Positions 53,591 to 61,140 of a stretch of 64,000 nt of DNA are shown piece after piece (position 1 is the first letter of the stretch; every line of letters begins with the position of its first letter). The position numbers and the translations under genes were made by a program. The DNA is from Fibrella rubiginis. GTDB taxonomy: Bacteria > Bacteroidota > Bacteroidia > Cytophagales > Spirosomataceae. The stretch spans positions 62,001-126,000 of the forward strand of contig NZ_JAFMYV010000002.1 of assembly GCF_017353185.1 (NCBI RefSeq). Reading direction: 5' to 3'. Under the pieces are notes generated by a model. It was not told where the DNA came from, did not search any database, and was given only the letters and a program-made list of their open reading frames with translations.

Positions 53591-55210
53591 CTATTGTTCT
53601 ACGGGCAACCAGATCTGAAACGTGGCACCGTTGCCGGGACTGCTTTCGGTAAGAATGCGTCCGTTGTGGTTCTCCACAATCCGCTTGCAAATGGCCAGCC
53701 CAATGCCCGTACCCCCAAACCGCGCCCCGTGCAGCCGCTGGAAAATGCCGAAAATCTTGTCGCGGTAGGTTGGATCAAACCCAATGCCATTGTCGCGCAC
53801 GTCGATCCGTACGTAGCGGGTGGGTGGCAATCCGGCCTGCATGGCCAATTCCGGGCTTACCGGTTGCTGACGAATGTCGATCACCGGTGGCTGGTCGCCG
53901 GTAAATTTCAGCGCATTGCTGATCAGGTTCTGAAATAGCTGATGCAGTTGACCCGTGTTGGCCGACAAAACGGGCAGCGGACCAACGTTGATTCTGGCAC
54001 CCCGCTCACGGATAGTAACATCCAGATCATCAACAAGTTGTGATAGTACGGCGTTGAGGTCTGTCTCGGCAAAAATGGCGTGCTGATTGGATAACTTGGA
54101 GAGATTGAGTACATCGTCGACCAGCGACTGCATACGGCCCGTTGCCGTAATCATGCGCTGAAAGTAGTTGCGCTCGGTCTCGTCCAGTTTTGTGTCGGCG
54201 GTTGTCTGGAGGATGGTGCCAAAAGCCTGGATTTTACGAAGTGGTTCTTTCAGGTCGTGCGAGGCCACCGAGGCAAACTGCATGAGGTCGAAGTTCGAGT
54301 TTTCGAGCGTTTTGTTTACCTGTTGTAGTTCGGCCGTGCGCTCGTTCACCCGTTGCTCCAGTTCTTCGGCTAGTTGCCGGTAGCGGGCTTCTGAGGCTTC
54401 CAGTGCCTGCCGGGCCTGCATCGTCTGGGTCACTTCGGTAGCCACCACCATCACGCGGTCAATCGTGCTGTCTGGCTCACGGATGGGTTTGTACACAAAG
54501 TCAAAGAAGACCGTTTCGCGTCCTCCAGTCCGTTCAAGTACCACTGGTAAGCCATTGCCTACAAAAGGTACGCCTGTGGTACGGACACTGTGGAGCAATT
54601 CCTCAAAGCCTTGTCCGGCGGCTTCGGGCAGGGCGTCGAATAGCTTCTTGCCAAGCACCTGCTCCAGGGAGCGGCCCCACAACTGGCAAACAGCCGGATT
54701 GGCAAACTCAATGATATAATCGGGACCGTTAAATACGCCAACACCAAGCGGATTTTGTTGAAGTACGACCTCCAGCAATCGTTGGTCTTTATCGGTTTTC
54801 TGGCGAGCCAATACCTGTTCGGTTACTTCCTGGCTAACCGAGAAAATGCCCGTGATAGCACCCGTCTCATTCCGGATTGGCTGAAAAGTGAGCTTATGAT
54901 AAGACAATTCCTCGCGGCCATTGCGCTTTAGCAAAACCCCCTGTCCATTGGCTTCGTAGGGAATCCCCGAACTATATACGTTGTCAAGTATAACCTTAAA
55001 GCCTTGGTTATCAAGTTCAGGAAAGGCTTCCTGGAATGGTTTTCCAATGAGCTGATCGGCTTTACGGCCGGTATCGCGCCCGTAATTTTCATTGGCAAAG
55101 GCAATGACATAATCGGAACCTTCATAAATAGCCACCGATATAGGGGCCTGGTTGAGCAATGCAGTAAGTTGCACTAGGTTGCCATCGACGTTTAGCGAAG
55201 ACGAATACAT
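53591..55210 (-). CDS. PAS-domain sensor histidine kinase
   Basis: A 539-aa soluble kinase without membrane spans. Two PAS domains (about 8-130 and 140-263, each with a similar ISVAIYEGSDYVIAFAN / PLGVGVFNGPDYIIEFAN core), a coiled-coil linker (about 270-310), HisKA with phospho-acceptor His318 (ASHDLKEPLRKI), and HATPase_c (about 420-539, ending GATFQIWLPVE with N/G1-type DNGIGFD). It signals a cytoplasmic or redox/small-ligand cue. It is divergent from the response regulator, 114 bp apart, which is the likely partner. Confidence 0.93.
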   Translation of the reverse strand: MYSSSLNVDGNLVQLTALLNQAPISVAIYEGSDYVIAFANENYGRDTGRKADQLIGKPFQEAFPELDNQGFKVILDNVYSSGIPYEANGQGVLLKRNGREELSYHKLTFQPIRNETGAITGIFSVSQEVTEQVLARQKTDKDQRLLEVVLQQNPLGVGVFNGPDYIIEFANPAVCQLWGRSLEQVLGKKLFDALPEAAGQGFEELLHSVRTTGVPFVGNGLPVVLERTGGRETVFFDFVYKPIREPDSTIDRVMVVATEVTQTMQARQALEASEARYRQLAEELEQRVNERTAELQQVNKTLENSNFDLMQFASVASHDLKEPLRKIQAFGTILQTTADTKLDETERNYFQRMITATGRMQSLVDDVLNLSKLSNQHAIFAETDLNAVLSQLVDDLDVTIRERGARINVGPLPVLSANTGQLHQLFQNLISNALKFTGDQPPVIDIRQQPVSPELAMQAGLPPTRYVRIDVRDNGIGFDPTYRDKIFGIFQRLHGARFGGTGIGLAICKRIVENHNGRILTESSPGNGATFQIWLPVEQ

Positions 55211-55324
55211 GGAACGGCAGTTAAAGGATTAATGAATAGCCGTGTGAAAATAAGCAGTTTGTTGCTGGCAGCATAGCCTAAATATGGATAACTTCGTGAG
55301 TAAATCTCCGTACTTGACATACCA

Positions 55325-55711
55325 ATGCTTTCCTTATTACTCATTGAAGACGACCAGGACGACATCGACCTCTTCCGCTACGCACTTGGGCGGGAGGCTA
55401 TTGCGGCTGCGTTAACCATTGTGATGCAGGGTGATGAAGCCCTGCCCACGCTGAAAAAAAATAGTACTAGTCCTGACCTGATCGTGATGGACCTGAACCT
55501 CCCGATTATTCATGGCCGTGACGTACTGGCGCAAATTCGGCAGGATTCCATCTACAGACGAGTGCCAATTCTGGTGCTGACCACGTCGTCGTCGGTCGAC
55601 GAGCGCAATGTATGTATGGCGTTGGGGGCTGATGCTTTTGTGACCAAACCCACCAGTATTGAGGGCTTCAAGGCGCTGGCGGGCACCATTCGCCAGTTGG
55701 CACAGGCGTAA
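55325..55711 (+). CDS. Single-domain response regulator (Rcp1/CheY-like)
   Basis: A 128-aa receiver-only regulator. Asp10-Asp9 acidic pocket (LLIEDDQDD), phospho-acceptor Asp56 (IVMDLNLP), Thr/Ser switch (VLTTSSS near 84-90) and Lys108 (TKP) are present. No output domain, so it probably acts by protein contact, as in Rcp1-type systems. It is divergent from the PAS kinase. Its stop codon lies at the A-run of the downstream terminator. Confidence 0.94.
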   Translation: MLSLLLIEDDQDDIDLFRYALGREAIAAALTIVMQGDEALPTLKKNSTSPDLIVMDLNLPIIHGRDVLAQIRQDSIYRRVPILVLTTSSSVDERNVCMALGADAFVTKPTSIEGFKALAGTIRQLAQA

Positions 55712-55763
55712 AAAAAGGTCTGGCAAAAAGCTTCTGTTTAAGCTTTTTGCCAGACCTTTTTTT
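55710..55763. terminator. Perfect bidirectional terminator, response regulator / fbaA
   Basis: A perfect 24-bp stem (55710-55733 with 55740-55763), 6-nt loop, outer A-run and T-run. The regulator stop codon (55709-55711) overlaps the A-run. It should end both convergent transcripts. Confidence 0.94.
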
Positions 55764-55840
55764 GTTTTCAGTTGCTTCGCGATGAACCTCCTAAGCGGGC
55801 GAAGCAACTGAAAACTATGAACTGAAAACTCTAAACTATC
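55764..55840. repeat. Hairpin element P with heptad flank
   Basis: Right after the terminator: a perfect 17-nt inverted repeat (GTTTTCAGTTGCTTCGC at 55764-55780, complement at 55799-55815) with an 18-nt loop. The right side continues in 7-mers AACTGAA, AACTATG, AACTGAA, AACTCTA, AACTATC (55806-55840). The core GTTGCTTCGCG is shared with element N. The left arm lacks the extra units. Confidence 0.85.
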
Positions 55841-55849
55841 TTCCCCCTC

Positions 55850-56929
55850 TTACGCCAGGCGGTTGATGCAGTTGAGGTCTTCGAAGGCCACTTTCAACCG
55901 GGCCGACATGCTCTCTTCGCCTTTGCGGAGCCACACGCGGGGGTCGTAGTATTTCTTGTTGGGCGAATCTGGCCCTTCAGGGTTGCCAAGCTGGCTTTGC
56001 AGATAGCCTTCCTTCGCCTTGTAATAGGTCAGGATGCCCTCCCAGGTCGACCACTGCATGTCGGTGTCGATATTCATTTTGATAGCACCGTACTGAATGG
56101 CCTCGCGAATTTCTTCGCGGCTTGAGCCTGATCCGCCGTGGAAGACGAAGTTCACCGGCAGCGGACCCGTACCGAATTTCTCCTGGATGTAGTCCTGCGA
56201 GTTTTTCAGAATGATGGGCGACAGTTTCACGTTGCCGGGCTTATATACGCCGTGCACGTTGCCAAAAGCGGCAGCAATCGTGAAGTTGGGCGAAATCTTA
56301 CGCAGGTGCTCATAGGCATAGGCCACTTCCGACGGCTGCGTGTATAGTTTTGAGTCATCGACGTCTGAATTATCCACGCCGTCTTCTTCGCCACCCGTCA
56401 CGCCGAGTTCAATCTCCAGCGTCATGCCCATCTTGGCCATCCTTTCGAAGTATTTGCACGAAATTTCGATGTTCTCTTCAATCGGCTCTTCTGAAAGGTC
56501 GAGCATGTGCGAAGAGTAGAGGGGCTTGCCCGTCTGGTCGAAATGCTTTTCTGACGCCGTCAGCAGGCCGTCGATCCAGGGGAGGAGTTTTTTAGCGCAA
56601 TGGTCGGTATGGAGAATAACGGGTACACCATAGAGTTCGGCGATGTTGTGGATATGCAACGCCCCTGATACCGACCCGGCGATAGCTGCCTTTTGCCCGT
56701 CGTTGGAAAGGGATTTGCCCGCGTAGAAAATACCGCCGCCGTTTGAAAACTGGATAATCACCGGCGAGTTAACGGCTTTGGCCGTTTCCAGCACGGCGTT
56801 CACCGAGTTGGTACCCACCACGTTGACTGCGGGCAGGGCATAATCATTTTCGTTGGCATGACGGAAAATCTCGGAAACGCCTTCACCCGTGACAACGCCG
56901 GGGGCAAATCGGGTGGCTACATCGCTCAT
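55850..56929 (-). CDS. fbaA: Class II fructose-bisphosphate aldolase
   Basis: A 359-aa class IIA aldolase (glycolysis/gluconeogenesis): cleaves fructose 1,6-bisphosphate to dihydroxyacetone phosphate and glyceraldehyde 3-phosphate using Zn2+. HTDHC has Asp109 (proton relay) and His110 (Zn ligand), the same numbering as the E. coli enzyme; GVTGGEEDGVDNS and NVHGVYKPG with FVFHGGSGS complete the site. Housekeeping gene, transcribed leftward toward the perfect terminator. Confidence 0.97.
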   Translation of the reverse strand: MSDVATRFAPGVVTGEGVSEIFRHANENDYALPAVNVVGTNSVNAVLETAKAVNSPVIIQFSNGGGIFYAGKSLSNDGQKAAIAGSVSGALHIHNIAELYGVPVILHTDHCAKKLLPWIDGLLTASEKHFDQTGKPLYSSHMLDLSEEPIEENIEISCKYFERMAKMGMTLEIELGVTGGEEDGVDNSDVDDSKLYTQPSEVAYAYEHLRKISPNFTIAAAFGNVHGVYKPGNVKLSPIILKNSQDYIQEKFGTGPLPVNFVFHGGSGSSREEIREAIQYGAIKMNIDTDMQWSTWEGILTYYKAKEGYLQSQLGNPEGPDSPNKKYYDPRVWLRKGEESMSARLKVAFEDLNCINRLA

Positions 56930-57155
56930 AAGAACTGAAGAATTGAATTTTGATTAGAAAAAGTAGAAGATGCCTTAGCTGCCATAACCAGACAGCCCAC
57001 AAACACCGCAAAGTACAATTTTTGCCCCATACGACGGGGCATTACCAGAATACATGCCGACAGATAGCGTAGTATCTGTTACCCAACGTTGCTTATATTG
57101 ATGCTATCACTCCAAACGATGGCATCAGTAAACTACTCAATTACAGCTGCAACAA

Positions 57156-57803
57156 ATGGCCCGACTGCTCTGGTTCTCAATCGTGCTAGTTACCCTGCAT
57201 CAGGCTGCTTTGGCTCAGCCAACATTCCCAGTCCTGCCCGATGAAGACTATGAAGTTTATTCCGTCGTCGGCAACTATTTCTCCCGTTGCGACGAGTCAA
57301 GCTATGTCCGTCAGCCTAACAAGTTGTGGTTGGTGCACTCCCAAACGGAAATACAGTCAGGCCAGAATTCCTGGTTCAAATTCAACGAAATGCCAAAGCA
57401 ACTTGCCTGGCTTTTCCTAGAAAAAAAGCCTTTTCACAAGCAGGCAGACTGGTGGTCGTTCCTAGCGTCGATAGATGGCAGTCAATTTACCCGGTACGAA
57501 TTAAAAAAGCGGCTCAGGTTTGCCTGCCAGGAGACATTACTTTGGACAAACGACAAAAGAGCTTACTATTTTGGCAGCGAAAATTGGGCGGCACGCGGGT
57601 ATGAGGCTTTACGCAAAGACTACCCTGACTTCAGATCTATCATACAGTTTTCAAAGGTGGCCTTCTCATCAGACGATACAAAAGCTGTCTGCTACTACTC
57701 AGAAGTGAGCGGTAGCTTCTCTGGGGAAGGATTTTTGGTATTTCTGGAAAAAAAAGACGGTAAATGGGGAGTGATGGCGAAAACCAGCCTTTGGGTTTCG
57801 TAG
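57156..57803 (+). CDS. Exported protein of unknown function, 215 aa
   Basis: Not a family I recognise. A signal peptide (MARLLWFSIVLVTLHQAALAQ) precedes a charged, aromatic-rich domain with a WLFLEKKPFHKQADWWSF segment and a C-terminal half that ends WGVMAKTSLWVS. The middle has several Lys/Arg-rich loops. Base composition is slightly AT-richer than neighbours. It is followed by hairpin L. A lineage-specific role is plausible but nothing in the sequence identifies it. Confidence 0.65.
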   Translation: MARLLWFSIVLVTLHQAALAQPTFPVLPDEDYEVYSVVGNYFSRCDESSYVRQPNKLWLVHSQTEIQSGQNSWFKFNEMPKQLAWLFLEKKPFHKQADWWSFLASIDGSQFTRYELKKRLRFACQETLLWTNDKRAYYFGSENWAARGYEALRKDYPDFRSIIQFSKVAFSSDDTKAVCYYSEVSGSFSGEGFLVFLEKKDGKWGVMAKTSLWVS

Positions 57804-57817
57804 TGCTGCTTGCATGG

Positions 57818-58012
57818 GTTGCTGTTGGTTTTGCGGGGGTGGCTTCACGCTCTAGGTTGCTGTCGCCTGGCCCTTCGACAAGCTCAGGGTGACAGGGAAC
57901 TTGAATCAAGTCAAGAAACTGCACTGAGATGGGCTGTCACCCTGAGCTTGTCGAAGGGCCAGGCGACAGCAACCTAGAGCGTGAAGCCACCCCCCGCAAA
58001 ACCAACAGCAAC
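57818..58012 (-). repeat. CTGTCACCCTGAGC hairpin element L (long arms)
   Basis: The largest member: arms of 78 and 79 nt (57818-57895 and 57934-58012), identical except for one base in a C-run, with a 38-nt loop. The inner 26 nt match E, F and K, but the outer 52 nt are unrelated to theirs (GGTTTTGCGGGGGTGGC and CTAGGTTGCTGTCGCCTGG). The right end stops 26 bp before the TTG start of the next gene. Confidence 0.95.
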
Positions 58013-58038
58013 ATCACAAATTACAACCCCAGAATCTC

Positions 58039-58848
58039 TTGAAAACGCTCTTTTATTGCCCATTTTGGGGTATGGAATCCCTTGGTTTGGCCGAAGCAGC
58101 CAGGCGCGTGAAGGCGGCTGGCTATGATGGGATGGAAGTGGCCGTGGGCCTCGACAAACAGGTCGAAGCCGTGAAAATCATGCAGGACAACGGCCTCCGG
58201 CTGATCCTGATGGCCTTTGGCGGTGGGGCCAACTTCCCCGAACATAAAGCCAAATTCCGTACCGATCTGGAAGCTACGGCTAAACACAAACCGCAGTTCA
58301 TCAATGCCCACACGGGCCACGATTATTTCACCTACGAACAAAACTGTGAGCTGATTCAGGTGACGCTGGATGTACAGAAAGCGTCGGGCGTAACGATCCT
58401 GAACGAGACCCACCGCGGGCGGTTTTCCTATTCGGCACCGGCCATACAGCATTACTTCGTTACCTTCCCCAACCTGCGCCTCACGGGCGATTTTTCGCAC
58501 TGGGTCAACGTATCGGAATCGTACCTCGCCGATCAGGCCGACAACATGAGCCGCGCCCTGCAACGCACCGATCATATTCACTGCCGGGTGGGCCACCCCG
58601 AAGGTCCGCAAGTGTCGGACCCCCGCGCGCCGGAGTGGCAAAGTGCGCTGGAAACCCACGCCAAATGGTGGGACACGATTCGGCAACGCATGCTTACGGC
58701 TGGTACCCCCGAACTCACCGTCACCTGCGAATTTGGTCCTGCCCCCGGCTACCTCCCCACGCTGCCCTACACCCAGCAACCCGTTGTGAGTCAGTGGGAT
58801 GTAAACGTGTTTATGATGAAGTTTCTAAAAGACCGGTGGAAGGTGTAA
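58039..58848 (+). CDS. TIM-barrel sugar isomerase/epimerase-like protein
   Basis: A 269-aa AP-endonuclease-2-like TIM barrel (sugar phosphate isomerase/epimerase superfamily). The start is a TTG at 58039 because the next Met (58072) would cut the first strand. Metal ligands of the family are plausible at GHDYFTYEQ, NETHRGRFS (Glu), FSHWVNVSESY (His) and EFGP (Glu). Sugar isomerisation or epimerisation is likely; the specific substrate is unknown. No signal peptide. Confidence 0.85.
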   Translation: MKTLFYCPFWGMESLGLAEAARRVKAAGYDGMEVAVGLDKQVEAVKIMQDNGLRLILMAFGGGANFPEHKAKFRTDLEATAKHKPQFINAHTGHDYFTYEQNCELIQVTLDVQKASGVTILNETHRGRFSYSAPAIQHYFVTFPNLRLTGDFSHWVNVSESYLADQADNMSRALQRTDHIHCRVGHPEGPQVSDPRAPEWQSALETHAKWWDTIRQRMLTAGTPELTVTCEFGPAPGYLPTLPYTQQPVVSQWDVNVFMMKFLKDRWKV

Positions 58849-58912
58849 GGGGAATGGGTTTTACACGCTGGAGTGCCGTTGTCCACTGCTGTCGCTCTGT
58901 TGTCTGTCACTC

Positions 58913-59062
58913 GTTGTCGCTTGGCTCTGGCCGAGTGACCCATATCTGAGGGCCTCCGGCCCGTAGCTCGAACTTGAACGATGTAGGCTAACGTGTCTCA
59001 ACGTCGCACTACGGGCCGGAGGCCCTCAGATATGGGTCACTCGGCCAGAGCCAAGCGACAAC
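58913..59062. repeat. Inverted repeat Q
   Basis: A perfect 54-nt inverted repeat (58913-58966 and 59009-59062) with a 42-nt loop. Its inner arm includes GAGGGCCTCCGGCCCGTAG. Outside it both flanks keep imperfect inverse words (GTTGTC, CTGTCG) from about 58871 to 59107. It fills most of the 306-bp gap before the GH5 gene. It matches neither the heptad nor the CTGTCACCC family. Confidence 0.95.
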
Positions 59063-59154
59063 GGCCTACAACGACAGAACGAGAGCGGCTGACAACGGTG
59101 GGGCACACAGTCACTTCTCTTCAATCGCATCTCACTTTTTCACATCAACTTCTT

Positions 59155-60237
59155 ATGAATAGACGATCTTTTATTTGTTCAACAATGGCGGCGGGTACGG
59201 CTTTCGCGCTGGCTGCTGAGGCCAACGCCAACCAGATACCACCACTACCCAACGCCTTACCCCGCTGGCGGGGGTTCAACCTGCTCGAAAAATTTATAGC
59301 CGGGGGCGGTGGCCCCGAACCAGAGGGGTCTTTCAAGGAACGCGACTTCGACTGGATTGCCGGTTGGGGTTTCAACTTCGTGCGGTTGCCCATGTCGTAC
59401 CGCTGCTGGGCCTCCGGCGACCCAACCACCTGGATGAACCTGAATAAAGCCAAGCTCAAAGATGTCGACCAGGCCGTTGAGTGGGGCAAAAAACATGGCC
59501 TCCACGTCAACCTGAACCTGCATCGGATTCCGGGCTACTGCGTAAATCCACCCGCCGAACCCCTCAGCCTCTGGACCGACGAACGGGCACTGGAAGCCGC
59601 CGTATTTCACTGGAAACACCTGGCTCAACGCTATAAGGGCCGTCCCAACACCGAGGTCAGCTTTGATTTGATTAACGAACCCGCCAACGTCGACGAAGCC
59701 AGCTACACACGGGTGGTAAAAGCCCTTGTGGCGGGCATTCAGGCGATTGACCCCCAGCGGCTGATCATTGCCGACGGACTACAGTATGGTACGCAACCGG
59801 TGCCGTCGCTGGCGGGGGTGGTGGGTGGTCAGAGTACGCGGGGCTACCTGCCCATGTCGGTAAGCCACTACAAGGCGTCGTGGGTAAACATCAAAGACTG
59901 GCAACCGCCCGCCTGGCCCATGGCCTGGATGGGAGCGACCTGGAACCCCGATATGCTCAGAAAAGTCAATATTGAACCCTGGCAGGCCCTGCAACGCAAA
60001 GGTGTGGGTGTGCACGTGGGCGAGTGGGGCTGTTTCAACAAGACCCCGCACGATGTGGCACTAGCCTGGATGGAATCGAATCTGAAGCTTTGGCAGGAAG
60101 CGGGGTGGGGTTGGTCGCTCTGGAATTTCAGGGGCAGTTTCGGTATCCTCAACAGCGACCGCCCCGACGTAAACTACAAAAACCACCAGGGCCAACAACT
60201 CGACGCCGACATGCTGGCCCTACTGCGGCGGTATTAA
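59155..60237 (+). CDS. GH5-family glycosidase with probable Tat signal
   Basis: A 360-aa GH5-like endo-glycanase. Start at ATG 59155 gives a twin-arginine type leader (MNRRSFICSTMAAGTAFALA); the in-frame upstream extension crosses inverted repeat Q. The acid/base Glu175 is in LINEPAN and the nucleophile Glu290 in VGEWGCF. Cellulase or mannanase activity is expected but specificity cannot be set. It may act on mannan-type glycans in line with the GH92 gene elsewhere; that is inference. Confidence 0.9.
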   Translation: MNRRSFICSTMAAGTAFALAAEANANQIPPLPNALPRWRGFNLLEKFIAGGGGPEPEGSFKERDFDWIAGWGFNFVRLPMSYRCWASGDPTTWMNLNKAKLKDVDQAVEWGKKHGLHVNLNLHRIPGYCVNPPAEPLSLWTDERALEAAVFHWKHLAQRYKGRPNTEVSFDLINEPANVDEASYTRVVKALVAGIQAIDPQRLIIADGLQYGTQPVPSLAGVVGGQSTRGYLPMSVSHYKASWVNIKDWQPPAWPMAWMGATWNPDMLRKVNIEPWQALQRKGVGVHVGEWGCFNKTPHDVALAWMESNLKLWQEAGWGWSLWNFRGSFGILNSDRPDVNYKNHQGQQLDADMLALLRRY

Positions 60238-60249
60238 AGAGAGTTGCAA

Positions 60250-60340
60250 GTTTAAGGTTTAACGTCTAAAGTTGCTTCGCGTGGTGGCGTAGCTTCGCAT
60301 CCCTGGGACGCGAAGCAACTTCAGACATTAAACCTTAAAC
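60250..60340. repeat. Heptad hairpin element N at a convergent junction
   Basis: Arms of 33 nt (60250-60282 and 60308-60340, two mismatches). The left arm reads GTTTAAG, GTTTAAC, GTCTAAA, GTTGCTT, CGCGT. The right arm ends directly against the SanA stop codon (60341). The core GTTGCTTCGCG is the same as element P. It lies between converging GH5 and SanA-like genes. Confidence 0.92.
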
Positions 60341-61042
60341 TCACTTTATCGGCACATTCCCTAACTCTGTTTGTGGGCGCAACAGGTGCACATCGAGCAT
60401 GGCGAGGGGGCGGGCCATGTATTCGCGGATGAGCGTGCGCAGGGAGTATCCGTCGGGTACGTCCTGGGCGGCGAAGGCTACGGCGTTGATGCCTTCGTGG
60501 TTGCCAATGTACAGCGCGCGGGCGTTGTGAAAATTCTGCGAGATGATGGTGATGTGGTGTTGCTTGAACACCTCCTTGCACCGCAGCACCGAGTCGAAGG
60601 TGCGGTAGCCGGCATAGTCGGGAATCATCACGTCGGAGGGGACGCCGAGTTTGAGCAGGGCGTTTTGCATGTCGACCGGCTCGTTATAGAATTCCGAATC
60701 GTTGTTGCCGCTCAGGATCAGGTATTTGACCTTGCCTTCTTTCCAGAGACGGGCGGTGGCCTCCATGCGGTAGCGGAAGAACAGGTTGTCTTTGCCGCCC
60801 TTCACGTATTTGCTCGTACCCAAAACCAGCCCCACGTCGTTGGCGGGCAGTTTGTGCATGTCGAAATAGATCTGGCTCCGGGTGCTGTAAACCACCCACC
60901 AGTTGCAGCACAGCACGATCAATACACCACCAAACATGCCCACAATCAGCCACTTCACCACGCGCTTACCCTGCCGAAGTGCAGAACGGCGCGATCGTGA
61001 GCGGCGAGCAACCGCACGGGCAGCGGGGCGGGCAGTGGTCAT
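60341..61042 (-). CDS. SanA/YdcF-like DUF218 membrane protein
   Basis: A 233-aa protein with a basic N-terminus, one membrane span (about 29-47, WLIVGMFGGVLIVLCC), then a DUF218 domain: GLVLGTSKYVKGGKDNLFF, YLILSGNNDSEFYNEP and YAGYRTFDSVLRCKEV are the family marks. SanA-like proteins affect envelope permeability or vancomycin resistance at the inner membrane. Its stop codon abuts hairpin N; hairpin O separates it from parC upstream. Confidence 0.92.
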   Translation of the reverse strand: MTTARPAARAVARRSRSRRSALRQGKRVVKWLIVGMFGGVLIVLCCNWWVVYSTRSQIYFDMHKLPANDVGLVLGTSKYVKGGKDNLFFRYRMEATARLWKEGKVKYLILSGNNDSEFYNEPVDMQNALLKLGVPSDVMIPDYAGYRTFDSVLRCKEVFKQHHITIISQNFHNARALYIGNHEGINAVAFAAQDVPDGYSLRTLIREYMARPLAMLDVHLLRPQTELGNVPIK

Positions 61043-61049
61043 AGATGGA

Positions 61050-61136
61050 GTTCAAGGTTCAATGTCTACAGTCCAAAGTTTAAGGATTGCGTATGGACTC
61101 GACTGAACCTTGAACTTTAGACTGTAGACATTGAAC
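61050..61136. repeat. Heptad hairpin element O
   Basis: The left side is a run of 7-mers GTTCAAG, GTTCAAT, GTCTACA, GTCCAAA, GTTTAAG, GATTGCG (61050-61091). The right arm (61110-61136) pairs with 61057-61083 over 27 nt with two mismatches. The right end lies 4 bp from the parC stop codon. The unit is close to those of elements M and N. Confidence 0.9.
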
Positions 61137-61140
61137 TAAG

